64,000 nucleotides of DNA from Streptomyces dangxiongensis (GCF_003675325.1 NZ_CP033073.1:4340001-4404000), one strand, 5' to 3'. Numbered from the stretch's first letter, positions 8,420-17,074 are shown. Program-made: numbers and translations. The notes: generated by a model not told the origin, from the letters alone.

Positions 8420-8803
8420 ACCGGAAACGCTAGTGTCCGCACCGCGCCGGGCGCATCGGCCCTCCGCCCGAGCCGGGTCCTAGGACCAGCGGCGCACGCG
8501 GGCGTACACCCACCGTGCACCGGCGGTGCACGGTCCGTGCGTCATGGGTGCACGACCGCACACTCCGTGTTCGGAATGCGTACGGGAGAAACGCAGAAAC
8601 TCCACTCAATTGTTCACGTTCTCCTGTGACTTGAGTCACAGGAGGCAGTTATTGTTGACCCTGTGTACCGGGTGGGGAGCGCGCTGTGATTCAGTGGCGG
8701 GGAGCCGTACGAGTAAACCGCCGGAGCCAACGCGAAAGCCATCGTAAGGAAGTGCCGAAGACAAACCCTTGATTCGCTGTGAGGTCTCGGGGGGAGGGCG
8801 AGC
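8420..8803 (+). promoter_or_regulatory. cdgB upstream region with BldD-like palindrome (8622-8643)
   Basis: The 384-bp gap upstream of cdgB contains at 8622-8643 a near-perfect inverted repeat: TCCTGTGACTT and GAGTCACAGGA, matching in 10 of 11 arm positions. Its core GTGA-N6-TCAC fits the published BldD consensus AGTGA-N-TCAC, and cdgB is a known direct BldD target in S. coelicolor. Which promoter elements it overlaps cannot be told from sequence. No small gene is supported in the rest of the gap. Confidence 0.65.
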
Positions 8804-10459
8804 ATGGAGACCGAGTCGGAGCCTTATGTCCGTCTTGCGTCCCTGCGGCAGCTCCACCAGGTCATGGCCGACATGAACACGGCACGCAGCCTGGCGGACA
8901 CGTTGCAGACCGTCGCGGACGGTGTCGTGGGCGCCCTGGGATACGAGATGGCGGCCGTCAATCTGGTACGCCCCGACGGCGATCTCGTCGTCGCCGCCTT
9001 CTCCGGGAACTCCGCCGCCGAGGCGCTGATCACCGGCCGGGCCGGCTCCCGGGACTCCTGGGACCGACGGCTGGGCATGGGCGAACGCTGGGGCGACCTC
9101 GTCTTCATACCGCACACCGAGGGCTGGGTCCTCGACGACGACGACGTCCCCCAGTGGTACACCGACGGGCCCGCGCCGCGCTTCGAGGACGAGTGGCACC
9201 CCTCCGACCGGCTCTTCGCGCCCATGTACACCCCGGGCGTGCAGGGCGGCTCCTGCGGCGAACTGCTCGGGGTCATATCCGTCGACCGCCCGCGCAACGG
9301 CCGCCGCCCCGGCGCCTGGGGCCGCGAGGCCTTGCAGATGTACGCCTTCCAGGCCGCCATCGCGATCAGCAACGCGCGCCTGCGGGCCAACATGCAGCGC
9401 GCCCTGGTCCGCCTGGAGCGCGAGCAGCAGGCCCTGCGCTCCAGCGAGGAGTCCTTCCGGCAGGCCTTCGAGTACGCCCCCTCGGGCATGGCCATCGCCG
9501 AGATGGGCGGCGACCAGCACGGCCGCATCCTGCGCACCAACGACGCCCTGTGCCGGCTGCTGGGCCGGCCCGCCTCCGCCATGCGCCGTTACTCCTTCGC
9601 CGACCTCGTCCACCCCGAGGACATCGGCACCCTGCTGCGCACCTCCGCCGAGGGCGGGCGGGCGGAGCTGCGGCTCGGCCGGCGGGACGGCACCTACGTG
9701 TGGGTGTCCCTGCGCAACAGCGTCGTCGCGGACGCCGCCGACGGCCCCCGCTTCCTGCTCAGCCACGTCGAGGACATAGAGGAACGCAAGCGCCGCGAGC
9801 TCCAGCTCGCCCACCGCGCCTCCCACGACTCGCTGACCGGCCTGCCGAACTCCGCCGAGCTGCGGTCGCGCCTGGCGGCCCGGCTCTGCCGGCGGCCCGC
9901 GCAGGCCGGCGCCCTGGAGTCCCTGGACGCGGCCTACGGCCACCCCGCCTTCGACGCCCCGGCCGGACACGGCTTCGACTTCGCGCCGGGTACGGAGGCG
10001 TACGACGCCTACGACCACCATGTGCACACCATCGCCCCCGCGGAGGGCCGCGACGACGGCAGCAAGGGCCTCGCGGTCCTCTTCTGCGACCTCGACGGGT
10101 TCAAGTCGATCAACGACCGCTTCGGGCACAACGCGGGCGACGCGGTCCTCATCGAGGTGGCCCGGCGGCTGAGCAACGGCGTCCGCGACGGTGACACGGT
10201 CGCCCGGCTCGGCGGCGACGAGTTCGTGATCCTCGCCGACGGCCTCGGCCGGGCCGACGCCCAGGACCTCGCCGTACGGCTGCGCAACGAGATCATCCAG
10301 CCGATCCGCGCCGAGGGCCGGGCGGTCCGGGTGGGTGCGAGCTTCGGCATCGGCTGGGCGCACTGCGGCATGACGGCGGACGAGGTGCTGAAGTCCGCTG
10401 ACGAGCGGATGTACGTAGAGAAACGATCTCGTCCCAAACAACATCGCCGCGCCGGGTGA
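8804..10459 (+). CDS. cdgB: Diguanylate cyclase CdgB (GAF-PAS-GGDEF)
   Basis: 551 residues: a GAF-like domain (about 25-190), a PAS/PAC domain (about 215-330, ending FLLSHVEDIEERKRRE) and a GGDEF domain (about 335-545). The active-site motif G-G-D-E-F at 470-474 is intact, and an RxxD inhibitory site (R-D-G-D) sits exactly five residues before it, so the enzyme should make c-di-GMP with product feedback. An insertion of about 75 residues lies between the first GGDEF-domain helix (DSLTGLPNSAEL) and the strand VLFCDLDGFKS. Soluble: no membrane segments. It controls aerial development and antibiotic production in S. coelicolor. Start ATG has GGGAGGGCG upstream. Confidence 0.95.
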   Translation: METESEPYVRLASLRQLHQVMADMNTARSLADTLQTVADGVVGALGYEMAAVNLVRPDGDLVVAAFSGNSAAEALITGRAGSRDSWDRRLGMGERWGDLVFIPHTEGWVLDDDDVPQWYTDGPAPRFEDEWHPSDRLFAPMYTPGVQGGSCGELLGVISVDRPRNGRRPGAWGREALQMYAFQAAIAISNARLRANMQRALVRLEREQQALRSSEESFRQAFEYAPSGMAIAEMGGDQHGRILRTNDALCRLLGRPASAMRRYSFADLVHPEDIGTLLRTSAEGGRAELRLGRRDGTYVWVSLRNSVVADAADGPRFLLSHVEDIEERKRRELQLAHRASHDSLTGLPNSAELRSRLAARLCRRPAQAGALESLDAAYGHPAFDAPAGHGFDFAPGTEAYDAYDHHVHTIAPAEGRDDGSKGLAVLFCDLDGFKSINDRFGHNAGDAVLIEVARRLSNGVRDGDTVARLGGDEFVILADGLGRADAQDLAVRLRNEIIQPIRAEGRAVRVGASFGIGWAHCGMTADEVLKSADERMYVEKRSRPKQHRRAG

Positions 10460-10578
10460 CCCGCAGGTCAGCGGGTTGATGCGGTTCGGGCCACCCGTTT
10501 GGGCGAGTGAGAGCGGGTAGGCTCGCCATTCAAAACCCGTACCGCATCCGCCAGCACCTGTTGAGGAGTACCCAAGGG

Positions 10579-11181
10579 ATGACGCCCGGCGACAACGGCG
10601 CGAGCCCGCCCGAGGACGACGACCCGTTCGGCTACCTGTACGCAGACGGCCAGGCCCGGGGAGCCCAGCCGCCCTCCGGCGGCGGTTACGGCTATCCGAA
10701 CTCGGTCAGCAGGGTCCGCGCGGTCGGCGAGCGCACCTACGGCCAGCAGGTGCCGTACGGCCAGCCGCCGCAGGCCGCGTACGGTCAGGGCGCACCGCAG
10801 CAGGGTCCCCACGGTCAGTCGAACGCCCACTACCAGGCCCCCGAGACGCTGCCCGGCGGCGCGCCGGGCGGCCGGGCGCCCGCGTCCGGCCGACGCGGCC
10901 CGAACACCAAGGGCCTGCTGATCGGCGCGGTCGCGGTGGTCGCCGCGGTCGTCATCGGCATCGGCATCGCGATGATCAACGGCCACACGGACGACGACAA
11001 GTCCGCAGGCCAGGCCGGAACCAACACCAATCAGTCGCAGAGCAGCAAGCCGAGTCCATCGGGGAGCAGCTCGGCGACATCGGGCGAGCTGCCCAAGAGC
11101 GACGCGAGCGCCCTTCAGTTGGCAGGTGGCGCGACCAAGGCATCGGACGTCAAGGGGGCGAAAGCGGCCGGTGGGGTTTAA
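10579..11181 (+). CDS. Membrane-anchored protein, truncated by in-frame TAA before its carbohydrate-binding domain
   Basis: 200 residues: a disordered N-terminal region rich in Gly, Gln, Pro and Tyr (repeats of Y-G-Q and P-P), one transmembrane helix (GLLIGAVAVVAAVVIGIGIA, about 114-133), then a Ser/Thr-rich extracellular linker. The frame stops at TAA (11179-11181), but the next codon continues in the same frame into a further 105 codons encoding a jelly-roll-like domain (next entry). Streptomyces homologues as I recall them are continuous, with Tyr where the TAA now stands, so one substitution (TAC or TAT to TAA) would explain it. Start ATG at 10579; TTGAGGAG lies about 16 nt upstream. Confidence 0.7.
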   Translation: MTPGDNGASPPEDDDPFGYLYADGQARGAQPPSGGGYGYPNSVSRVRAVGERTYGQQVPYGQPPQAAYGQGAPQQGPHGQSNAHYQAPETLPGGAPGGRAPASGRRGPNTKGLLIGAVAVVAAVVIGIGIAMINGHTDDDKSAGQAGTNTNQSQSSKPSPSGSSSATSGELPKSDASALQLAGGATKASDVKGAKAAGGV

Positions 11182-11499
11182 GTGGCAGGGTTCAATAGTG
11201 TCGGTGCTTCGGTGACCTGGACGGTCAGTGACGTCCAAAAAGCTGGCTCGTACCGCCTGTATGTGCGTTATGGAATTCCCGGCGAGGACGCAAACGCGAC
11301 GCTGACGGTCAACGGCAAACCCAACCCACAGCCCTTGGGTATGAAGAATTTCATTGGCTCACCGAAGGGTGACTTTGAGAAGGGCTGGCAGTCCACCTGG
11401 GCTCCAGTGACGTTGACTAAAGGCACCAACACGTTGACGATCGCCTGTGGTCAGGGGAACCAGTGCAACGCCCTTATCGACCAACTTTGGGTGCAGTAA
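11182..11499 (+). pseudogene. Severed C-terminal CBM6/35-like domain of the preceding gene
   Basis: It begins on the codon after the TAA and stays in frame with the upstream gene. The translation (GASVTWTVSDVQKAGSYRLYVRYG...NATLTVNGK...GWQSTWAPVTLTKGTNTLTIAC...CNALIDQLWV) has the strand pattern and the closing I/L-D-Q-L-W-V of carbohydrate-binding module family 6/35 domains. A GTG is the first codon, but there is no ribosome binding site between it and the stop, so independent translation is unlikely except by coupling. Base composition is clearly lower in G+C than the upstream half of the gene. Confidence 0.65.
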
Positions 11500-11889
11500 A
11501 GTCCAGACAGCGGAACGGTCCGTCGGAATTCACGCCGGTGGCACCGCCTCTCCTGGAGTGGCCTTCTAGGGCGGGTTCTTCATAAACGCCGCCGAGCGCC
11601 CGTACCTGCCCCTGCCGCGGCTGCACTCTTCGTGTATGTGCGGCGCCGTCCGTCGTCGTCCTGGCCTGCTGCAAACCCTGCGAACGCGATCGGCTGATCA
11701 GACCGCGCACCGGTGGCTCGGCGGCCCGATCGTGCTGGTCCGGGACGCCTTGCGGTCCCCAAGAGCTGGCATTGTGCAGGTCAGGACGGCTCATAGCGAG
11801 GGCGGATTGCGAGTGCTCAAGAGCGGTGCGGGGCGGAGCGCCCTCGATGCACCTCATGCTCGGCCGTCGGTACAACGGCCGCGGCACTA
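11500..11889 (+). pseudogene. Gap with possible decayed IS630-family transposase fragment
   Basis: No intact gene is supported in this 390-bp stretch. One plus-strand frame around 11680-11765 reads Q-T-A-H-R-W-L-G-G-P-I-V-L-V-R-D-A-L, close to the segment around the second catalytic Asp of IS630-type transposases (typically LGGPIVLVWDNLN). Upstream and downstream the frame loses similarity, so this would be a short, degraded remnant. I recognise no terminal inverted repeats. The assignment rests on one short motif and could be chance. Confidence 0.35.
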
Positions 11890-12243
11890 CTACCCGTAGA
11901 CCCCGATCCCTGTAACGGTGCCATGGGTATCGTCTGAGTGGGTGCCCGGCTCCAGAGTGAGCAGCCGGGTGCCGATGTCGCAGCCGGTGCCGGGAGTGAT
12001 GTGCCAAAACTCTATGCGATGGGACGTCTGGTTCGAGACTGACCTGGCAGTGGTGAAGGGAGAGCAGCCGGACGTTACAGAGATAACGGTCCTGGTTCCC
12101 GTCCTGTTGGTCCCCGACCATCCACAGAGCTTTCCTTTCGGGCAGGTATTGGGATCAGCCGCCGCAGCAGGTGCGGCAAAGGCGCCACCCAACAACGCAC
12201 TGGCCAGAGCCACCGTCGTCAAGCCATTTCTAAACACGCTCAT
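11890..12243 (-). CDS. Small secreted protein, peptidase inhibitor I36-like
   Basis: 117 residues with a clear Sec signal peptide (MSVFRNGLTTVALASALLGG, then AFAAPAAAADP) and a short mature part with four cysteines (NTC, GKLC, SGC, GTGC). The pattern C-P-K-G-K-L-C-G-W-S-G-T-N-R-T-G-T resembles the small beta-gamma-crystallin-like I36 inhibitor family found in Streptomyces secretomes. No protease gene is adjacent. I start at the ATG at 12243, which follows GAGGGGAACC, not at the upstream in-frame ATG. G+C is lower than in flanking genes, suggesting the 11.2-12.4 kb segment was acquired or is variable. Confidence 0.7.
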   Translation of the reverse strand: MSVFRNGLTTVALASALLGGAFAAPAAAADPNTCPKGKLCGWSGTNRTGTRTVISVTSGCSPFTTARSVSNQTSHRIEFWHITPGTGCDIGTRLLTLEPGTHSDDTHGTVTGIGVYG

Positions 12244-12380
12244 AGGAGGTTCCCCTCTGTCTTTCGTCACTGGTCGATGTGGCCTGCAGATGGTCATTTG
12301 ATCACCCGGCTGACATGAGGGGAAGAGCGTTTCTCGGCCGAACTGTTAGGCAGGCGAATCTGCCTAGGGTTCCCTCGCTT

Positions 12381-13298
12381 TCACGCCGCCGTAACCAACA
12401 CTCGTGCCAGGAGTTCGTCATAGGCAGTGCGGCCGACGTCGCCCGCTGTCGGGGCGTGGACGGTCGCTGTCGCGAGGGCCACCGCTCGGGTCAGGCGGGC
12501 CGGCCAGTCGAGGTTCTCCACGAGGCCCGAGAGCAGGCCGGCCACCGCCGCGTCGCCGGCGCCGGTCGGGTTGCCGTGGACGCGGGAGGGCGGGGCGGCG
12601 CGCCAGCGGCCCTCGGGGGTGACGGCGAGCAGGCCGTCCGCGCCGAGGGAGGCCACGACCGCGCGGGCGCCCCGTCTGCGGGCGTCCTGGGTGGCGCGTG
12701 ACGGTTCGTGGGAGCCGGTGAGTTCGGCCAGTTCGTCGGCGTTGGGCTTGATGACGTCCGGGCGCGCGGCGACCCCGCGGCGCAGCGGCTCCCCGCTGGT
12801 GTCCAGCAGGGCGGGGACGCCGAGGGCGCGTGCGGTCCGTACGAGCGTCGCGTACGCCCCCACCGGCACCCCCGGCGGCAGGCTGCCGCACAGTGCCACC
12901 GCCGAGGCGCCGGCCAGCAGCTCCTCGTAGCGGTCCAGGAAGGTGCCCCACTCGGCCGGGGCGATCTGCGGGCCGGGCTCGTTGAGCTGGGTGGTGTCGC
13001 CGGACCGTCCGTCGACGACCGCTATCGTGCGCCGGGTCGCTCCGGCGACCGGGACCAGCGCGTCCACCGGCCCGGACGTGCCCGCGAGCCGCTCCCGCAG
13101 CACCTGTCCGGTGGCGCCGCCCGCGAATCCGGTGACCGTCACCTCGTGCCCGAGCGCGGCCAGGACCCGGGCCACGTTCACGCCCTTGCCGCCGGGCCGC
13201 TCGACGACCTCCGAGACCCGGTGCGAGGCGTGCGGACGCAGCGACCGCACGCGATAGGTGAGGTCGAGAGCGGTGTTCAGCGTGACCGTGAGGATCAC
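12381..13298 (-). CDS. PfkB-family sugar kinase (1-phosphofructokinase/tagatose-6-P kinase type)
   Basis: 305 residues. The N-terminal PfkB signature E-R-P-G-G-K-G-V-N-V-A-R is at about 33-44 and the C-terminal one G-N-P-T-G-A-G-D-A-A-V-A-G at about 243-255, with Asp250 the predicted catalytic base. The overall pattern (MILTVTLNTALDLTY start) is that of the LacC/FruK subgroup, which phosphorylates sugar phosphates. It lies 122 bp downstream of nagA on the same strand, so a role in amino-sugar or hexose-phosphate catabolism is inferred. GTG start preceded by GAGGGAGG. Confidence 0.87.
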   Translation of the reverse strand: MILTVTLNTALDLTYRVRSLRPHASHRVSEVVERPGGKGVNVARVLAALGHEVTVTGFAGGATGQVLRERLAGTSGPVDALVPVAGATRRTIAVVDGRSGDTTQLNEPGPQIAPAEWGTFLDRYEELLAGASAVALCGSLPPGVPVGAYATLVRTARALGVPALLDTSGEPLRRGVAARPDVIKPNADELAELTGSHEPSRATQDARRRGARAVVASLGADGLLAVTPEGRWRAAPPSRVHGNPTGAGDAAVAGLLSGLVENLDWPARLTRAVALATATVHAPTAGDVGRTAYDELLARVLVTAA

Positions 13299-13420
13299 CC
13301 GGGCCGGCCTCCCTCGAAGTCCCTGCGCCTGTCATCGGTTTCCGGGGCCACGATCATGCCAAAGAGACGGCGGCCGGCCCAGTGCGCGGGCGGTGGCCGT
13401 CTCCCCGACGGCGGTACGGA

Positions 13421-14659
13421 TCAGGGCAGTTGGGGAGCTACCACCCATTCGCCCCGCCGCATGACGCCCTTCACCCGGAAGTCGGCGTCCAGCAGGACGA
13501 GGTCGGCGTCCTTGCCGGGTTCCAGGGAGCCGATGCGGTCGGAGAGGCCGAGCAGCCGGGCCGGGTTGGCGGACAGGGCGGTGACGGCGTCCTCCACCGG
13601 CAGCCGGTCGACGGTCACCGCCCGCCGGAACGCGCGGTCCAGGGTGAGGGTGGAGCCGGCGATCGAGCCGCCGTGCACGAGCCGGGCCACGCCGTCGCTG
13701 ACCTCGACCTCCATGGGGCCGAGCATGTAGCGGCCGTCGCCGATGCCGGCCGCGTCCATGGCGTCGGTGATGAACGCGACCCGGCCGGCGCCGGCATGCC
13801 GGAAGGCCAGTTCCAGTGCGGCGGGGTGCAGGTGGGTGCCGTCGTTGATCAGTTCCACCGTGACCCGCTCGTCCTCCAGCAGGGCGGCGATGGGGCCGGG
13901 GGTGCGGTGGTTCAGGCCGGGCATGGCGTTGAAGAGGTGGGTGGCGACCGTGGCCCCCGCGTCGATGGCGTCGACCGTCTGCTCGTAGCTGGCGTCCGTG
14001 TGGCCGATCGCCGCGATCACCCCGTGCTCGGCGAGCAGTCGTACGGAGTCGATGCCGCCGGGCAGCTCGGTGGCGAGGGTGACCATCTTGGCCTTGCCGC
14101 GCGCCGCGTCGATCAGTTTGCGGACGTCCGCCGGGTCCGGGTCGCGCAGCAGTTCCTCGGCGTGCGCGCCCTTGCGGCAGGGCGAGATGAACGGGCCCTC
14201 GAAGTGGATGCCGGCGATCTCGCCCTGTTCGGCCAGTTCGCTGAGCAGGCCGGCCTGCCGGGCGAGCAGGTCCATCTCGTCGGTGACCATGGATGCGACG
14301 AGGGTGGTGGTGCCGTGCCGCCGGTGGGTGTGGACGGCGGTGAGGATCTCCTCGGCGGTGCCGGAGAAGGCGGCGCCGCCGCCGCCGTGGTTGTGGATGT
14401 CGACGAAGCCGGGCACGAGCCAGTGGCCGGTGACGTCGATGATCCGGGCGCCGGCCGGGGCGGTGGCGGTGATGCGGGTGCCATCCACGGCCAGCCGGCC
14501 GTTGCGCACGGTTTTGGTCGGGAGCACCACGTGTGCGCCGGTGAGCACCTGCTGGTCCGCCGTGGCGATCCGCGCCCCGCGGCCGGGCCGCGGATCGTCA
14601 CCGTCCCGCGTCCCTGGCGGGGCGCTGTCCGGGGCCGGAGTTTCCCGCTCGGTTGCCAT
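13421..14659 (-). CDS. nagA: N-acetylglucosamine-6-phosphate deacetylase
   Basis: 412 residues. Amidohydrolase landmarks are in order: L-V-P-G-F-V-D-I-H-N-H-G-G-G-G (His89, His91), the metal Glu154 in GIHFEGPF, His220 in AAIGHTDAS, His241 in ATHLFNAM and the catalytic Asp299 in FITDAMDAAG. It converts GlcNAc-6-phosphate to glucosamine-6-phosphate in the cytoplasm. The N-terminus has about 35 extra low-complexity residues compared with usual NagA (about 380 aa). The ATG overlaps the stop codon of nagK by one base (TGATG), so the two are translationally coupled. Confidence 0.93.
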   Translation of the reverse strand: MATERETPAPDSAPPGTRDGDDPRPGRGARIATADQQVLTGAHVVLPTKTVRNGRLAVDGTRITATAPAGARIIDVTGHWLVPGFVDIHNHGGGGAAFSGTAEEILTAVHTHRRHGTTTLVASMVTDEMDLLARQAGLLSELAEQGEIAGIHFEGPFISPCRKGAHAEELLRDPDPADVRKLIDAARGKAKMVTLATELPGGIDSVRLLAEHGVIAAIGHTDASYEQTVDAIDAGATVATHLFNAMPGLNHRTPGPIAALLEDERVTVELINDGTHLHPAALELAFRHAGAGRVAFITDAMDAAGIGDGRYMLGPMEVEVSDGVARLVHGGSIAGSTLTLDRAFRRAVTVDRLPVEDAVTALSANPARLLGLSDRIGSLEPGKDADLVLLDADFRVKGVMRRGEWVVAPQLP

Positions 14660-15606
14660 CAGGTGCTTACCTCCGGAGTCGTGGGAGCGGTGGTCGTCAG
14701 CAGGTCCCGGGCGAGCAGGCCGGCGCCCAGGCAGCCGGCGCTGTCGCCGAGGGCGGCGGGGACGATGGTGGGCAGTTTCTGGAAGGTGACCCGCTGCCGG
14801 ACGGCGTCCCGCAGCGGCTGGAACAACACTTCCCCCGCCTCGGCCAGCCCGCCACCGATGATCATGGTGCGGGGGTTCAGCAGGGTGAGCGCGGTGACCA
14901 GGCCGTCGGCGAGCGCGTCCACCGCCTCCTGCCACACCCGGACGGCGTTCGGGTCACCGGACGCGACGGCCTCGGCGCAGTCGGCGGCGTCCGCCTCCGG
15001 GTTCCCGCAGGCGGCGGCCCATGCGGCGCTGACGGCGGACGCGGAGGCGTACCGCTCCAGGCAGCCGTACTGTCCGCAGGGGCAGGCGGCGCCCTGGGGG
15101 CGTACGCGGATGTGGCCGATCTCGCCGGCGAAACCGTCCGCGCCGGCCTCCACCCGGCCGTCGATGCCGATGGCGCCGGCGATCCCGGTGCCGAGCGGTA
15201 CGAACAGGAACCTGTCCGCGCCCCGGCCCGCGCCGATCCGGCCCTCGGCGAGTCCGCCGGTGCGCACGTCGTGGCCGAGGGCGACGGGCATCCCGAGCCG
15301 GTCGGTGAGCAGGGCCCGCAGGGGTACGTCCTTCCAGCCGAGGTTGGCGGAGTAGACGGCGGTGCCCCGGGCCTCGTCGACGATGCCGGGGACGGCGATG
15401 CCGGCCGCGGCGGCCGGTCCGCCGTGGTGCTCGACGCCGTACGCGCGCAGCTCGGCGGCGAAGGCGAGGATGCCCTCGATCACCGCCTCGGAGCCGCGCT
15501 CGCGGCCGGTGGCACGGCGGGCGCGGTGCAGCAGGGCGCCGTCGTCGCCGACGAGGGCGGCCTTCATTCCGGTACCGCCCACGTCGAGGGCGATGACATG
15601 TCTCAC
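14659..15606 (-). CDS. nagK: ROK-family sugar kinase, probable N-acetylglucosamine kinase
   Basis: 315 residues. The ATP phosphate loop is A-L-D-V-G-G-T-G-M-K (7-16); the sugar-site segment G-E-I-G-H-I-R-V (161-168) is followed by the ROK zinc motif C-P-C-G-Q-Y-G-C-L-E (Cys175, 177, 182). Expected reaction: GlcNAc + ATP to GlcNAc-6-phosphate, feeding the coupled nagA. The specific substrate is inferred from the operon and from the orthologous S. coelicolor pair. The GTG at 15606 is preceded by AGGG; the GTG at 15609 is an alternative. Its promoter carries DasR-like sites. Confidence 0.88.
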   Translation of the reverse strand: MRHVIALDVGGTGMKAALVGDDGALLHRARRATGRERGSEAVIEGILAFAAELRAYGVEHHGGPAAAAGIAVPGIVDEARGTAVYSANLGWKDVPLRALLTDRLGMPVALGHDVRTGGLAEGRIGAGRGADRFLFVPLGTGIAGAIGIDGRVEAGADGFAGEIGHIRVRPQGAACPCGQYGCLERYASASAVSAAWAAACGNPEADAADCAEAVASGDPNAVRVWQEAVDALADGLVTALTLLNPRTMIIGGGLAEAGEVLFQPLRDAVRQRVTFQKLPTIVPAALGDSAGCLGAGLLARDLLTTTAPTTPEVST

Positions 15607-15637
15607 CACGGGCCCTAGTGTGACCCTCCCACCCGGG

Positions 15638-15671
15638 AAAGGTCTAGTCCACTCACGTGGTGTAGACCTTA
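15638..15671. promoter_or_regulatory. Two overlapping-type DasR (dre) operators
   Basis: The DasR consensus is ACTGGTCTAGACCACT. The segment 15638-15653 (AAAGGTCTAGTCCACT) matches 13 of 16 positions, and 15656-15671 is a weaker inverted copy (about 10 of 16). Together they form a larger inverted repeat, AGGTCTA...TAGACCT. They lie in the divergent space between nagK and the sugar-binding lipoprotein, so both could be repressed by the GntR-type regulator DasR and released by glucosamine-6-phosphate. Counts are by eye. Confidence 0.75.
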
Positions 15672-15712
15672 GCTGTCCATATATCGAACGGTCAGACAGC
15701 AGGGTTGGGGCT

Positions 15713-16993
15713 TTGAGGGTGCGTCGGCGTACGACAGGAACGATCGCGGTGGTGTCCGCACTGGGCATGACGGCGGTTCTCGGCGGCTGCGGGAGCACGG
15801 GCTCCTCCGACGTGACCCTCAGACTCGTCGCCGCCGACTACGGCGACTCCCCCGCCAACAGCTCCAAGAAGTACTGGGACGACCTGGCCGCGGAGTACGA
15901 GTCGCACCACTCCGGCGTGAAGGTCGAGGTCAGCGTCTACTCGTGGAACGACGTCGACCGCAAGGTCAAGGAGATGGTCGACGCCGGCCACGCCCCCGAC
16001 CTGGCCCAGATCGGCGCCTACGCCGACTACGCCGCGGCCGGCAAGCTCTACCAGGTGTCCGACCTGCTCTCCATCCGCACCCAGGCCGACCTCCTCTCCC
16101 AGCTCTCCGACGCCGGCGAGTGGAAGCACACCCAGTACGGCATCCCGTTCGCCGCCTCCACCCGGGTGCTCTTCTACAACAAGACCCTGTTCGCCGGGGC
16201 CGGCATCACCCCGCCGACCACCTGGGACCAGTTGGCCGCCGACGCCCGCGCCCTGAAGGACAAGGGCGTGAAGTACCCCTACGCCCTGCCGCTCGGCCCG
16301 GAGGAGGCCCAGGCCGAGACCATGCAGTGGCTGCTCAGCGGCGGCAGCGGCTACACCGACGACGTCGGCACCTACACCCTCGACTCCGCGCAGAACATGG
16401 AGACCTTCGCCTGGCTCAAGGACGAGCTGGTCGGCAAGGACCTGACCGGCCCGGTCGCCCCCGGCAAGCTCAACCGCGCCGACGCCTTCGCCGCGTTCGC
16501 CGACGGCCAGGTCGGCATGCTCACCGGGCACCCCACGCTGATCCAGCAGGCCGGCCGCAAGGGCGTGAAGTTCGGCACGGTGCCGATGCCGGGCCGCACC
16601 GGCAAGGCCCGCGCCTCCATGGGCGTCGCCGACTGGATGATGGGCTTCCGGCAGAACGGACACGCCGAGCAGATCGGTGACTTCCTCGACTTCGTCTACA
16701 GCGAGAAGAACGTCCTCACCTTCTCCCGCACTTACGGGCTGCTGCCGGTCACCGGCTCCGCCTCCACCGCCATGAGCACCTCCGGCAAGTCCTCCGACAA
16801 GGTCCTGCGCCCCTTCCTGGACCAGTTGCCCACGTCCGAGCTGTACCCCGTCGGCAAGACCTCCTGGGCGTCGGTCAGCGCGGCCGTGAAGCAGAACATC
16901 GGGCAGGCCGTCGCTCCCGGCGGCAGCCCTTCCGGCGTCCTGACCCGGCTCCAGTCGACGGCCACGGCGGCCGACAGCGGAACCGCCGGCTAG
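15713..16993 (+). CDS. Sugar ABC transporter substrate-binding lipoprotein
   Basis: 426 residues. A lipoprotein signal peptide ends in the lipobox L-G-G-C (AVLGGCGSTG), followed by an extracellular-solute-binding fold of the maltose/GlcNAc type (W-D-D-L-A-A-E-Y-E-S...PDLAQIGAYADY...GIPFAASTRVLFYNK...FADGQVGMLTGHP). No permease or ATPase genes are adjacent, so it must use components encoded elsewhere. Divergent from nagK and under the DasR-like sites. The likely start is the TTG at 15713, 5 nt after GGGG; a GTG at 15719 is an alternative and no ATG precedes the signal peptide. Confidence 0.87.
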   Translation: MRVRRRTTGTIAVVSALGMTAVLGGCGSTGSSDVTLRLVAADYGDSPANSSKKYWDDLAAEYESHHSGVKVEVSVYSWNDVDRKVKEMVDAGHAPDLAQIGAYADYAAAGKLYQVSDLLSIRTQADLLSQLSDAGEWKHTQYGIPFAASTRVLFYNKTLFAGAGITPPTTWDQLAADARALKDKGVKYPYALPLGPEEAQAETMQWLLSGGSGYTDDVGTYTLDSAQNMETFAWLKDELVGKDLTGPVAPGKLNRADAFAAFADGQVGMLTGHPTLIQQAGRKGVKFGTVPMPGRTGKARASMGVADWMMGFRQNGHAEQIGDFLDFVYSEKNVLTFSRTYGLLPVTGSASTAMSTSGKSSDKVLRPFLDQLPTSELYPVGKTSWASVSAAVKQNIGQAVAPGGSPSGVLTRLQSTATAADSGTAG

Positions 16994-17074
16994 GCCGGGT
17001 CGTCCGACTCCCGCGGCGGGAGTCCGACGGCACGACCGGTCCGGCTGTCCGTGCCCGGCGCTACGGTGGCTCCC

